This document shows, in pieces, positions 1 through 14,050 of a DNA stretch of 64,000 nt. Position numbers and translations under genes: made by a program. Position 1 is the stretch's first letter, and each line of letters begins with the position of its first letter. The stretch lies in the NCBI GenBank assembly GCA_932521035.1, contig OW051493.1, forward strand, positions 10,314,001 to 10,378,000, given 5' to 3'. The notes beneath the pieces are model-generated. The model had not been told where the DNA came from and did not search any database. It was given only the letters and a program-made list of their open reading frames with translations. The stretch comes from Oscheius dolichura. Taxonomy: Eukaryota; Nematoda; Chromadorea; Rhabditida; Rhabditidae.

Positions 1-117
1 ACATCCGTCAACGCCCAAAGGGGCGCGTCCTGATGGAGATTCAAGCATTTTGTGCTCCATCCTTCCGTCTCCCGGGTCCAGCCCGGAAATTGAACAATAA
101 AAGCCTCCCCGTTTCAG

Positions 118-1749
<1,632 letters not shown>

Positions 1750-1820
1750 AGCTTTGTTGTATAAATCAGAGCTTATTAATTAAAAATAGTTCGTGTCGAG
1801 ATCCTATATCGCCTGTTTCA

Positions 1821-1926
1821 CCCTATTTCAAACCAAAATAGGTGTCAGAAATTCATTCTGGCGGAGATAAGAACAGCATCTTGTAGAGTTCGACGAGCTC
1901 TTTCCAACGGTATATGATAGATCTCC
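1821..1926 (+). repeat. Dispersed repeat, copy 1
   Basis: About 105 bases beginning CACCCTATTTCAAACC and running through CATTCTGGCGGAGATAAGAA to the words GACGAGCTCTTTCCAA and TATATGATAGA. A copy with a few changes lies at 25170-25283. It starts about 70 bases after the P450 stop and shows no coding frame. Confidence 0.7.
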
Positions 1927-4213
1927 AGAAGTAGAGAAGCAAAGCCGACCAGAATCCTCCTCCTAGCCGCCTGCCGCCTCCTCCTCCCGGCTGTCCTCCC
2001 GGCGCCTCCTTTTGATATATCTCCTGCCCGTCTTTTCCACTGGTCATTTCTCATTGTCCACTCGCCATTCTCGGGCCCCCTTTACCCATTGTTTCCTCCC
2101 CGAAGACAAAAGCGGCGAGGTCCCTCCTCGCCCCCTCATTACTTCCCCTGTCCTTCCAGTCTCCTAAATGACGTGCTTTATTACTTTTCCCCTTCGAATA
2201 TTTTATGGTTTCTAATCAGCTTACGAAGTTCTACGCCAGGAGAGACGTGGAGTGAAATGCATATTAGACGAGCTGGCAATTTGTTCACGGATCGCCGGCT
2301 GGTTATTGGCGACATGGATAACCTTTCCCTGAGAGGCACATAGCATACTCTAAACCGGTGATTTATGATGCCTTCCCTTCGGGACCTACAGTTCAATCTT
2401 TAAATTCCTCCGCGTGTGTTTTCACCTTCTCCCTGCTCGATGACCTCTTCGAAACACGAAAAGTAATCTGATCCTCCCTGGGGCACCTGCCCTCCCGAGA
2501 GCTCCTGAAGAAATCCCTGGAAAAATGCGGCATTGTCAAAAGTAGCGAGGCTTCAATTTCACAGGGAGCATTCTCTCCTCTCCCTCACCCTTACTCTTTT
2601 ACTCTCCGTGGCTAGTACACCGTTCACTTTACGGGGAGCATTGGATAATTTCCCCGTTTTTCCGAGGGTTTTGAGGAGTGTCTCCAGATATACTCCCTCT
2701 CGCAGAATAGGCCATCCCCCCTCCCTAAGAGGAGGAGACAGGCCATCCTCCCTTCGGAAGAAGACGACCCAGGCCAGCCTCCCTCCCGAAGAGAACATAG
2801 GTTATCCTCCCTCCAGAAGGGGGCAGCACAGGCCATCCTCCCACAGATGCTCTGGATCTTCCTCCCCGTGGCCTCTCCTCCCTTTTATCTAAATAACGTC
2901 AAAAGCCCACTCTCTTTCCCAAATTCGTGCATCATCCGCTCGAAATAGCCTCTGCCCCTGTCTGCTGTGTGCCAGTTGTGCCTGCCTGTTGAATAATTCC
3001 CCTTCTCTGAAAAAGCGATGTCATCCCATCTTCGCGGCTCATTAAACTGTGCTGGTTGTTGTTCTGTCTCTTGTTACCAGGAGAGAGATCAATTTGTGTC
3101 CTCTTCTCCCTTCTTCTAAAGCCCAGCCTGCCATATGTGGTCAAATTTTCTCTACTAATGCCATCGCATGCAAATTTGTCCCGACCGATTAATCCCATCA
3201 GTCGGGCAACGAGCCCCGCCGGCTCGAAGTGAACTCCTCCGCGTATGTTCCCAGATTCCCCTGCCCCCTCCGCCTCAAATTGGTTTTGTAGTGCTCCTCA
3301 GAGACTAGAAAAAGGGGGCCCGGGTTCATTTTCTCCATTTTTCCCGTATAGCTCATTTTGTCTTGTTTTTAATGGCGGCCCTTGGCGCGGCTTCTTTCTT
3401 TTAAGCGGCCGGGGGTGAAATTGTGTCCGTCTCAATCAAAAACACCATAAAATACACAAATCGCAGCAGCATCCACGTAATTTATGCGGCAAGGCAGCGG
3501 AAAATGGAAATACCCCGGGCTTTTGGGCAAATTCCACGGGGTTTCGGCCCTTTTTCCATTTTAATGAGGAATTTAAGGGCGGGGAACACGTTTTCTACCT
3601 AGCCAAAGATCTCTAAATGGGAAAAAGTCCCGGTAAACCCCGGGCAGTTCAGGATTTTCCTCAAAAATTGGATCTCGCTGGGTTTTTGCCCTGTTTTCGG
3701 GTTTCAACTCAAATTTCGCGCTGTTTTACCATCTCACCATGAACAGTGGAACGTCTAATATGTAGTACACACAATTTTCCAGTCAGCAACCTTAAAAATG
3801 GAAAATTTCCCCCGAGAAAATGGGAAATAGGGCGTTTTTGGCGCAAAAACGAAGTTTTACCGTATTTTTGACTTGCCTGCCTATATGCGACCAAATTTTC
3901 CGAATTTTCAATTTTTCTGGGCCATTTTATTCCACGTAAAGCGTCTAACTGACCAAAATCCTAGAAAAACCAATAAAAATCCTCTGAAAATTGGAGTATT
4001 TCGAGGTTTTGGCCCTAGTCACCCAATTTCGTTATCCCGCCGGATCCAGTCCAAATTTCACTCCTTTCTGGTATTTTTCTTATTAATTTCACTGCGTAGA
4101 ACACGTTCCCTTCTCAGCCAACCCCTTTTAAAGTATAGAAAATGCCCCAGGAAGCCGTCTTCTGCCTGCCGGGTTTACTTTGCCGAAGTCTTGTCTAACA
4201 GGGCGGTACATTG

Positions 4214-4824
4214 TATTAGGTTGTAACGTAAGTCTTGTCCCTGGGTTTCCCACAAATCCCCGTGCTCCAATTCTTTTTCCGTTATATTCTACGCCTCGTT
4301 TTATGGTTATCCACCAATTTTCAGCTCATTTGCATGTCACCGTGAATTTTGACAACCGAAAAAAGGCGCCAAACCTTGGGTGACTAGGTCAATTTCGCTT
4401 CCAAAAACTCTGATTTTGGTACCATTCGACTCCTCTCAATGAGACAAATCCAGAGACATATTTTATTCTTTTCTTACTCGAAAACATGTCATATCAGCTG
4501 TGAAATAAATGCAAAAATGTTTTGCCAGCGGCGGGAGTCGAACTCGGAAGTGATAGACGTCCGATCGAGATGATTTTTGCACCACTGGATTTGTCTCATT
4601 GAGAGAAGTCGAATGGTACCAAAATCAGAGTTTTTGGAAGCGAAATTGACCTAGTCACCCAAGGTTTGGCGCCTTTTTTCGGTTGTCAAAATTCACGGTG
4701 ACATGCAAATGAACTGAAAATTGGTGGATAACCATAAAACGAGGCGTAGAATATAACGGAAAAAGAATTGGAGCACGGGGATTTATGGGAAACCCAGGCA
4801 CAAGACTTATGTTACAACCTAATA
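4214..4824. repeat. Foldback element with arms of about 240 bp
   Basis: Bases 4214-4453 and 4585-4824 are near-perfect reverse complements. They start TATTAGGTTGTAAC and end GTTACAACCTAATA, with an inner boundary at GAGACAAATCCAG / CTGGATTTGTCTC. Only scattered mismatches are visible. The 131-base spacer contains GGCGGGAGTCGAACTCGG, which resembles the antisense T-arm of a tRNA but does not fold into one. No transposase frame is present, so this would be a non-autonomous foldback or snapback element. A transcript across it would form a long hairpin. Confidence 0.85.
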
Positions 4825-5336
4825 TGTGTCGTCTCCTTTTTCCATCCTCCCGAGGGGTAAACCAGCTCTTCCTCCACTTGGCTAATACCTGCCAATTCTA
4901 GAGAAAAAGTCGGGGGTCGAGATGCCGAGACCCGAATTGTTTGTTGTCCTCCCTCCGGTTCCCTCCAACAGCCATCTACATAATCGCCACAATACATCCC
5001 CCCTCCCCATTGGAATTCCCGTTTTTTGTTCTCTTTAGTACACTATAATTGCAGCTATTTCCGCAACGGGAATTGTAAACCTCAAAAGCTAAGTGGCCGG
5101 ACTGGGCACCACCGCCAGCCATATAGAGTGTCCACCTTCATTAGCATTCGGAGCAGTTCTGGCTCCTATTTCACTTCGAGCGGGGGGAGAGAGAGTGCAG
5201 CACCACAGCAACAGCACAAATCAGGTCCCGCCGCCGTCGGGGTTCATTCGACTCTCATTTCCATTGTCAATTCGCCTTTTTTCCCGTCCAATTTGCCGTT
5301 TCCGAAACCCTGATCCAGTGGAATTCCCCTGCCACC

Positions 5337-5423
5337 GCACCCGTACGATCTCGGCAGCTGAATCATTTGTTATCCTGCGGCGCGCGCTTTCAGTCCTTTT
5401 AGCTGCCGAGAGTTTACGGGTGC
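5337..5423. repeat. Short hairpin element, family CACCCGTA...TACGGGTG
   Basis: The left end reads GCACCCGTACGATCTCGGCAG and the right end CTGCCGAGAGTTTACGGGTGC, the two being inverted copies about 45 bases apart. Related copies lie at 8942-9019, 9771-9848 and 10380-10456, and a half copy at 46290-46312. Confidence 0.75.
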
Positions 5424-7928
5424 AGCGGCAAACTGAACCTTCAGAACTTTCCCGCCTCCCGTTCTCAATGGTTTTTTACCCTTATTACTATGTTTTTTGG
5501 TTCTTTTTGTTGATTTTCGTATACTGTAAGGTCCAGCCCTTTCCCAGCCCTCTCCCTCTTATCAAAATCGCGTAAAGTTCCCACAGTAAAAAGTCGCACG
5601 ACGGCCTTTGTTACGAGCCTTTCTGGCACTCGTTGGTATTGCGTGCCTCTCTCTCCCCGCTTCAAAAAAGGTTAAAGTCTACTTTTAGTGCTCTCTTTTC
5701 TTCTCCTCCTCGAGTCCCTGGAGGATTTTTTCGTTTGTTTGGAGGAGATTGCTTCGGGGGTTTAAATTAACTCGAGACAATTGGAGTTCCCCCCAATTCC
5801 TTTCAAAAGTTCTCCTATTTGTTTCTATTTAAACTAGTTACGTAATCCTTCCGCGTGGGAATACGTTCCCCGCGTCTCCTCCCGGGAGGGAAGGCGGTAA
5901 AAGGAAGGAGGTGGAGTCGAGACAGACCCGCCGGCTGCCCTCCTCCTCCCTAGGCGTTCGTCCGGAAATCGGGTCGCCAGATCTGCCGTCTTCCCCCGGT
6001 GTGTATTTGTTCCCCGTTTGTTTGTCTATCAAAGAAAAGTTGTCAGAGCAAGCGCTTCTATCAGAAAACAAAAACCACCGCCGTCCTCCCCTGACTGGAC
6101 CACCCTGTCCTCTCCGGCTTGGCCCGTGTTTACATTTTGACTGCAGTTTAATCATCACCCGGTGGGGGTGTCAAGTTGCTAGAAAGTAGAGAATAAAGGG
6201 AGGAGGACTACTTTCCACTCAAAAACCACACATCTCCCAGAATCCATCCTCCTCCTGATAGGGGCAGCTGAGTTCCTTCTGTTCATTTCTTACTGTTACC
6301 TGGGCGACGAGGGGCATTCTCTCTTCTCTTCTCCGGCGGTCCGTGGCCCGCGAGATCGTTTATTTCGAATCTTTAGTACTGCCATAAATCCCGGGTTCGG
6401 AGTAGTCCTCCCCTGCTCTTACTATAGAAGGCGCGCTCCTCCGGCCTCCTCCCCTTGTTCTCCCGTTGTCCCACCCTGCCCCCCTCGTCCTATTTCATCC
6501 TTCTGTGATCTTCCCTGCCCTCCCGTGTCCTCCCCTCATCCTCCCCCTATCCTGCCTCGTCCTCCCGCCTTTGACCGCCATCTTCCAGCCGGAAGGACGC
6601 TCCTACCGCCTGGAGAAGGACTGCCTTGACCAGAAGACTGCTTTCCAGGTTACAGTAAGCCCTGAACTTTTAATTAAAAGTATTCATACTTCAAATTTTC
6701 GAAATTCAAGAGAATAGCGGCTCTTCCCCCTCCTCCCCCTCTAATTGTTACGTTTCTCTTCTGTTTATCAACGGCCCCCTGTCATTTTCAGTTTTTTCTC
6801 CTTCCCCACAACAAATTCCCTCCTCCGCCTCTTCTTTCTTAATAATTACCAGAATGTTTTTCGCTAAAATCCACTTGTATGTGCCGACAGCCGCTGCCTC
6901 CCGGCGTCCTCCCCTCATTTGTGAAAACTCATCAAAAACAATGCCTCCGGGGACGGGTCTCAAGACGTCAGAACACATTATTCTTGCCTCTTCCCTTAGG
7001 AGGCCAGATTTTGTGATTTTTCTTCTTTTTCTCCTTCCGGGACCCCGAGGAGAGGGGAGGAAGGGCATCATCAGATCAGCTGTTTCATCCTGCCGTCATT
7101 GTGTGCTTAGAGTTCGTTTTCTTATCATTCACCGGCAGGAGGAACACGAAATGATCAGGGGAACAAGATACACACTGAGAGACAAAATTATCAGGTTCAC
7201 TGTTTGTTTCTTGATAACATTTCAAAGTTCTCTTCTTTTCCTCCCTTCTTGACTGGAACGGCCGGGGGGAAATTAATTCACTCGTCTCGGGGCTAGCCTT
7301 TTTTCTCCTTTCCAGGTGCACCTGCGGTGTATTTCCGTTCGCGAAAGGACACGGCTATTTGTCTTGGTGATTATTTGCCATTTTTGGATGTTTTTAGGGG
7401 AGAAAAACAAAGCGTTCCGGTCATCTTGTCTCTTCATTGTCCCAGGGATCCCCTAGACTCACAACATATCGCCAAGATACCTTATTTAGGTTCATTTTAT
7501 TCAGAATTTTCTCCTTACGAATAACTAATTTAAAAATAATAAAAATGCCAAAAAATTGGAGAAAAATGCATCTAAAGTTGTCTGACGGATTTCATCCAAC
7601 GCGAGCCAAGCAACGGCCGCCCGCTGTTTACGCGCCCTGGCGCGCGGTGATGCAGAAAATGGCTATACTACCGTTTTTTGTCGTTTTTTCGATTTTTCAA
7701 TCGACAGCAATGAATCTGTCCTCCCAATCTTGACTTTTCCCGCTGCTTCACCATATAATTACCTCTATAGCATGACAGATGGCTGTCCATATGCCTCATT
7801 CGCGCGCTCTCACTTTGTCGCTCTTCTGCCCGAACTTCCCATTTTAAATGTATTCTTTTCTTCCTCTTCTCGCCCCTGACAACCTCTAACACCTCAGAAT
7901 ATAGATATTTTCAGAGAATTTCTCATCT

Positions 7929-10705
7929 ATGCAACGTCTTCACTGCTGGTTTGACCAGTTGACTCTTCGCCGAAGCCGACGGAGGGAGAGTAAACGGGGG
8001 GAGACGACCTCCCAGAGGAGGGGGGTCAGCGTGGCGGCGAACTGTCGACTGGCAGAGGAGAGGAAACTCAAACCCGTCTCCATTCCCTCGATTTATCCAA
8101 AGCCGAGACAGGTAGAATAGGAAAGGATACAGTAATCAGACCATTTTCAGGGAATTAGGACCAATCCCTGGCTCTATACCAGCTATCCACCGGGAAAGGC
8201 GCAGCAGTACAATCACTGTAAGTTTCGGCGGAAACAGCGCTCGTAAACAGCGGGCAGCCGTTGGATGGAAATTCGTTGAAAAACGCAGTTTTCTCAAATT
8301 TTTTGACATTTTCATAATTTTTAACTTTGTTATTCGGAATCAGCACAAAATTTTGAATATTTTGATACCAAAAATAAATAAAATATCCCGGCTTTAGATG
8401 AAGAAGCCGGCCATTCGTTGGACCATCGCCGTCCTCCAACCCTAGGAGTCAGCCGCCTGGATGAGAGCACCTGCTCCTCCGGCTACGGTAGTCAGGACTG
8501 CAGGTGCGACTTCTTTTCTTCTTGGGACCCCCTACAGTATCAATTCCCGACACCAAAATGCGCGATAGACAAACATTTAACGGTGGTCTGGGCCTGAGTG
8601 TCTAATGCGCGAATGCAATTAGCTGGCAGGCAAAATGCAATAGCGATCCCGTCCAGATTGCGGGGCTGGGGGGGCCTAATGCTCGGACGACGCAATCAGG
8701 ACCAACTGGGACGGACAACTCGAAGAGGACCAGGGAGAATATGCTAATGACTTGGATGTTTGCTGATGAGCTTGGATTACTTTAGACGAGGGGATAGGAA
8801 ATGGCAAGGGAAAAGGAACGGGAGCCGCCGGGGGATTTCGTAAATCTTCGAGGGGGTACTGTAGTTCAAATTTGTAATCTAATCACGCGGGAAGCGCTGA
8901 AGAAATGCCAGTGACTCATGGATATCTCAATTTCTGCCGCAGCACCCGTAAAATCTCGGCAGGCGCGTGCCTTGAAGAAAACTGGACAGAGCGCCGAGCA
9001 GCCGAGACTTTACGGGTGCGGTGGCGGGGATTTCGCCCTATTCTGGTCCGCCTTGGATCCCTGCCGGATAATCCTGCCAATCTTACATAACTAAATCCAA
9101 ATCCTCTCGCCTCAAGCTGTCAGGTGCTGTCAGCTTAAGCTCAGTCCATATCTCGAGCCGGTATGAGATCTCATCAGCAGCCGGGGGGCCAGCCAGAGAG
9201 TGCATTATGCGCAGGGGGTCCAGTAGATTCTGAGCCACTTCAGCCGTCAATTAAAGGAACGTAGCGAACACAATTAAAGGGGACCGGAGGGGGCTGATTG
9301 CGCAAGTGCCGACACACGGTCCAGGGGAATGTTTTGATCCGATTAGGAGTCCTAGAATTAGAATACGGTAACGATTTCAGTCCGGACTCTTCTATCCATC
9401 AGCCGTTATGGCAGCAGAACAGCTGGAGCCAGAAGAATCCGATCCGCGAGTCTTGGAACGACGAGTACGGTAGCTTTTTGGAAGAGCCGGAGAGTTTCTA
9501 CGATAATATCTGTGAATATCAAGAACTGGAGGTGGAGAGCAGCCTAAAATCCCCCAATAATTGAAATTCTAGGCCTTGTGCCGTCGCCCGGAGAGGTCCT
9601 ACAGTTCCGATTGCCTTTCTTGTGACTCGCCCCAGCCCCGGGCCGACTCGCCTATCTATGCCCAACCGTGGAGTAATCACTGGACACAGGCGGCTCCTCT
9701 CCCGGCTCCTCAGCCTCTGGAGCAGCCTTTCCAGGTCAGAGAGATTGCTCCAAACTTTTTCCCCCGCGCTGCACCCGTAAAATCTCGGCAACCGCGCGCC
9801 TTGAAGAAAAATTCCAAGACCCGCCAACTGCCGAGATTTTACGGGCACGGCAGCGGGAACCTCCCTTGTTCCGGTCCCTAAAAACAGTCTGCTCCTTTCA
9901 GGCGACGAGAAGACTCCTCCCGAAGAGACCCACCTCCCCTATCTATGCCACTCCTTACTGTAAACCAGAGCCGGCTGTCTCCTATCCGGGATCCTTTGTC
10001 TCCCGCCTGGAACATAGGAAGAAGGCCGAATGGGAGCTGCAACAAGTCCCGGATACCTTCGAAGCGGCCGAAGAAGAATTCCTAGAGGAATTAGACGCCC
10101 AGATCAATGAACTTCAGGTACGGGATGGATTAATCTGGACGAGACCTCTTGTATGTCTGTGTGACATGTGCAATCTGTAAGACGGATGACTCCTCCGGGG
10201 GGCCAGGGGCTAATAAGTACGCCGCAGCGGAATTTCTTGTCCGCCAGCCAGCCAAATGACCCATTCCTCCCCCGGGGGATCATCCTCCATTGGTAATGAA
10301 ATATTGCCTCAGGGAGGGTGTAATTCCGGCAAAGTCTGCAAAAGTAAAGGGGTCAGAATTGCTAATTTGAAGGAATTCTGCACCCGTAGCGTCTCGGCAG
10401 CGCGCGGAACGGTAAAGCCGCGCTAAGCCGGCGAGCTGCCGAGATTTTACGGGTGTGGGCGCGTGCGAACCACCCAATCTATGATGGCTCGTAAAATCAA
10501 TGGGATTTTTTTGAGATTCGTGCGTTAAAGGAAATTTTCTTGCCAAGACCTTCTGGGCACAGAAGAAGCTATAAAACGAATAATTTAGCCTATTTTTCAG
10601 CAAAGATCTGATGAACTTCGCCAACTGGTCGAGAGGGCTCGCCTCCGGCGGCAAACGACCTGGAGCCGTCCGCAACTGGAGTGTACATTTGAATTGGATC
10701 TCTAA
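7929..10705 (+). CDS. Unrecognised adaptor-like protein with YxxP motifs and C-terminal coiled coil
   Basis: I do not recognise this gene. Seven exons close in phase to 329 residues: 7929-8111, 8151-8217, 8398-8503, 9381-9531, 9573-9734, 9902-10117 and 10601-10705. The ATG lies 14 bases after a TATTTTCAG acceptor with no exon before it, as in a trans-spliced start. The basic N-terminus is followed by a disordered, Tyr- and Trp-rich middle with CSSGYGSQD, SFYDN, SPIYAQPW and SPIYATPY. YAQP and YATP fit the YxxP pattern bound by Crk-type SH2 domains. The last roughly 90 residues are charged and helical (EEEFLEELDAQINELQ, DELRQLVERARLRR), probably a coiled coil. A scaffold in tyrosine-kinase signalling is an inference. 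Three introns contain the same hairpin family. An upstream exon cannot be excluded. Confidence 0.7.
8942..9019. repeat. Hairpin element in intron 3 of the 7.9-10.7 kb gene
   Basis: Inverted ends GCACCCGTAAAATCTCGG and CCGAGACTTTACGGGTGC flank about 40 bases that contain CCTTGAAGAAAA, a word shared with the copy at 9771-9848. Confidence 0.8.
9771..9848. repeat. Hairpin element in intron 5 of the 7.9-10.7 kb gene
   Basis: Inverted ends GCACCCGTAAAATCTCGGCA and TGCCGAGATTTTACGGGCAC. The centre contains CCTTGAAGAAAA, as in the copy at 8942-9019. It lies between the exons at 9573-9734 and 9902-10117. Confidence 0.8.
10380..10456. repeat. Hairpin element in intron 6 of the 7.9-10.7 kb gene
   Basis: Left GCACCCGTAGCGTCTCGGCA, right TGCCGAGATTTTACGGGTG. 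It is the third family copy in this gene, within the intron before the last exon. Confidence 0.78.
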
Positions 10706-12289
10706 TATACCTCAAACACACAAACTTTTCCTCAGAGTAGAATAATATTTCAGTTTCCATATTTACACACTACGGGGGTCCTTTTGTGTGGAGGTGCGTC
10801 GGGTTTCGATTAGTGCAATTGGATTTCGGCCTCTCCGCTAATAGAGCCGCCTCTCTCACTCGTAGTATATGTGTGTGTGCTTGTGTATGGACTACGGGCT
10901 CAATTGGCAGAACGAGGGGGAGAGGGAGAGACAGGAGGGAGAGGCAAGGCATGGAAAATCACTTTTAATTGGATTTTTTGAACAGTTATGGACTTTTCCA
11001 AATCCAGTCTTTGGCATTTTACTATTCTCATCGTTTTTTCTTACAAAATACATCAAAAAACAATAAAAACAATAAGAAACTACGAGCAAAACAAGCAAAA
11101 CGATGGAAGTGTTCAAATTATTCAAAAATCAGCTTTCTGACTACTGCGCAATTTGCACTCCGTCGTTGGACAATATTCGCAGTCAAAATCAGAGAATCAT
11201 CTCATTTCTTCCCCCCTTTCTGTTTGTTTTATCTTTTTTACCAAATAGTTTGTAGTGTATAGTGTTCAGTAAAACCTCCTGTATTTTTTGAGTGTAGAAA
11301 CTCCTATGGCCATAAAAAGAAAAGCAGTTGGTAGTCTAAAAATCAAACTGGGACACCTTCCCTTCTCTTTTGCCTTTTTGCACCTCTACAATTTATTTCC
11401 CCGTAAATTTTCTTTGTAGTCTATTTATTTTCCGGTTGTAATTGTCTGTTACCCAGTGATTGACTTGAGCTTCAACCCATCCTTCCAGAATAATACACAA
11501 AATACTGTACAGGGTCGATTCCCATCACACATTTGCAATAATTGTATTTTACTCTATTTTATTTTGTTTTTTCTCTTAAAATTTTTTTTCTAATAAAATT
11601 TGTCATGTATTTACTCGCTCTCTGCGGCCGGCCGGCTTCCACGAGATGGAAAATATATTACGCGACGAGGTTTTGTGATGACAGCCGGTTGACCTCTTGA
11701 CGGAGAAGGCTCATTAGCCGAGGCAGATTGTGCTGGTGTGGCTCGCGGGAAAGGTCAGATGGCCGATTTCCGGATTTCAATGGGGGATAGGTGGTACGGA
11801 AGCTGTAAGGCTTGGGGGTAATTTCCTGAATACGAGAAGAGCACTTCCAGCCGGATTTCGTATACAATTGATTGCGAGTCTGGGAATTTATTTTGAACAA
11901 GGATTGCTCATAAGAAGACATACATATTTTGTTATTTGTTACGCTAAACTTCAGTAAACATTCATTTTTATGACAACACATTCGAAATTGCCGAATGACG
12001 CGCAGAATTCTGAGCCAAGCGTCGCGCTTTGCAGTAAGAATCAGATGTTCACGAGTTTCATTTTGTATGGCTTATTCTTTTCTTATTTTTATATATATCT
12101 TTTATAAATGTGCACCTAATATTTTTCAGCGTATTGCAATCAAAAATACATGCTTACCAGCCGAAATATTCAGTGAAAATAGTTGAGAAGCATTTGCAAA
12201 AGTAAAATACAACCAAAATGATATTTCTTTATCGATTTCTTGTTATTGCTTTCAACATAGTTTTTCTTTATTTATTTATATTTTCAGAA
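10706..12289. other. AT-rich intergenic stretch upstream of WBP11
   Basis: No convincing exon. Composition drops to AT-rich from about 10.97 kb. The promoter of WBP11 must lie here, but I see no clear element other than the TTTTCAG acceptor directly before its ATG. Confidence 0.5.
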
Positions 12290-13812
12290 ATGGGTTCAGC
12301 TACCAAAACAAAAAGCGGAAGGACATTTCGAGCGCCGACAGATCAGGTTTGTTTTTTTACTAATTTTTGTAAATTTTCCATTATGAGCATCTAATTTTTT
12401 GTATAAAAAATGTATTTCAGGCAAGAAAACAGGATCGTAAAAGAGAGAATAAGAAGAACAAAAAAGACAGACTACAGATTCGACAGACTATAGCTAAATG
12501 TTGCAATGTAGACGAATGCGTGACGAAAATGTTAGCACTTGATCGGCAAAGTCTGTTACATTTTTTAATTGGCAATATGTTTATATTTTCAGTTGTTGGT
12601 CTTGATGGACAACAATTTCACGTAGATGTTCTCAAGAAAAAGCAAAAGTCTTTTATGGAAATGATAGATAAACGGAAACTTGTATTGACGAAGACAAAAG
12701 ACGACGAGGAACTTAAAAAATTAAATGAAAAACTTCAACATTATTATCAAGATGCTGCTAGGCTGAAAACTCTTGCAGGTAATTTTTATCTCGCTCGAAA
12801 TGAGCAATATACCTAGTAAATTTATAAATAAACGGATTTTCTTTAGTACAAGAACGGATGGCTCGCTTAGCGGACCCAGAAAGCATTCCCTTACCAGAAG
12901 GAACTTCAGGATTTGGAGATTTTAGAACTGTACAGTTAATGGGACCTCAAGCACCACCAGTGCTGAAGTAAGTTCTTTGATTTTCAATGTAAAGATTTTG
13001 TTTCCTTTTCGAAATAAAATTGCTTTATAATTTTTTTGATGCGGTTTGTTGTAGATCGAAATTAGTAATTTTCCAGGAAGAAGGTTGATTTTCGTCTACC
13101 ACGCGGACCTCATGGAAAAGTAGAACCTCCTGGTCCTCCTGTTGGTTTTCCTCCAGTGCTAAGTGACAGTGAAGACGATGGAGATTATGGACCTGATGAA
13201 GATGATCTTGCCCCAGTTCCAAGTATACTCGATTGCTTTCCGTTTATTTAATTTTTTTGTTTAGTTCCTGATTTTGATGCTCCACCGGAACCACGTTATC
13301 CTAGATATCCACCTGCTATGCCGCTAAGAGCTCGTTAGTCTTTTTTTTTCTGTTTTATTGATTATTTTAGCTCCTGGGCCACCTCCAATGCCACCACCAC
13401 CTATTTACAACCCTATGGGACTGCCAATGCCCCCAAGGTTGCCTCCTGAGAGTGAGTCCTTTCTAATTGTTTTAAGTATTTCAATTTTTTAGCTGCAATT
13501 ATTTCATCTGCTCCTATTATTCGACGTGAGCCACCAAGTGTTGGACCAATTCCAGATTCAGCTCCGGTAGTGGTTGCTGCACCTCAATTAAGAAATCTAC
13601 GGAAAGAAACAGTCAAGGTATATTATTTTCTTGATGTTTTTTTTTAAATTGTGAATATTTAGCTGGTACCGACACAATTACAACGACGTAACAACGCGCC
13701 TCAAAAGCCACGTCCAGCTGCACGACCACAACCGACTGTAGCCACCAGTGCTGCCAAGACTACCGATGACGCCTACAACGATTTTATGAAAGAGTTAGGC
13801 GATCTTATTTGA
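12290..13812 (+). CDS. WBP11: WW-domain-binding protein 11 homologue (splicing factor)
   Basis: Nuclear, proline-rich spliceosome-associated protein that binds WW domains and protein phosphatase 1 in vertebrates. Nine exons close to 354 residues: 12290-12346, 12421-12550, 12593-12778, 12847-12967, 13077-13222, 13265-13333, 13371-13451, 13493-13617 and 13663-13812. The N-terminus (TKSGRTFRAPTDQARK, then a Lys/Arg run) matches the WBP11 N-terminal domain. A charged helix follows, then SIPLPEG, an acidic stretch near DSEDDGDYGPDEDD, and Pro-rich runs PPGPPVGFPP and PPPMPPPPIYNP. The C-terminus, DDAYNDFMKELGDLI, is the conserved tail. The ATG is three bases after TTTTCAG, so trans-splicing is likely. 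The gene and its flanks are AT-rich with A/T-ending codons, unlike most neighbours. Confidence 0.9.
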
Positions 13813-14050
13813 TGTTCTTGAACAACATTTGTATAAACAGATTTAAGGCTCTCGTTTATTTAGATATGGAATAATTTAAATAACAAATAAATAATAAAAA
13901 AGAAATCGAAAGCAAGAGCTGAATGCCAAGCTTGTTCCCTTTGTTGTGATAGGCAAAGCAACCTGTCGCCGAGAGCCGTTGCAATAAATCCACATGACTG
14001 CTGTTCGTGTCTCTTCTGCTTGACCATCGTGTCTACATCAGTTGTTCTGA

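Larger units (their letters stand above)
1927..7914. other. About 6 kb without a firm gene
   Basis: Mostly T/C-rich, GGAGG/CCTCC-rich non-coding sequence like that in the long introns elsewhere in the window, plus the foldback at 4214-4824 and a hairpin at 5337-5423. The only exon-like piece I see is 6589-6657. It follows a CTTCCAG acceptor, reads PEGRSYRLEKDCLDQKTAFQ and ends at a GTAAGC donor. Its phase does not join the exon at 7915, so I do not attach it. The interval could hold a 5' exon or promoter for the 7.9-10.7 kb gene. Confidence 0.4.

Noticed and set aside
4540-4600. A tRNA gene in the foldback loop
   Set aside because: Only a T-arm-like word is present. The stems do not pair and no acceptor stem or D-arm can be built.
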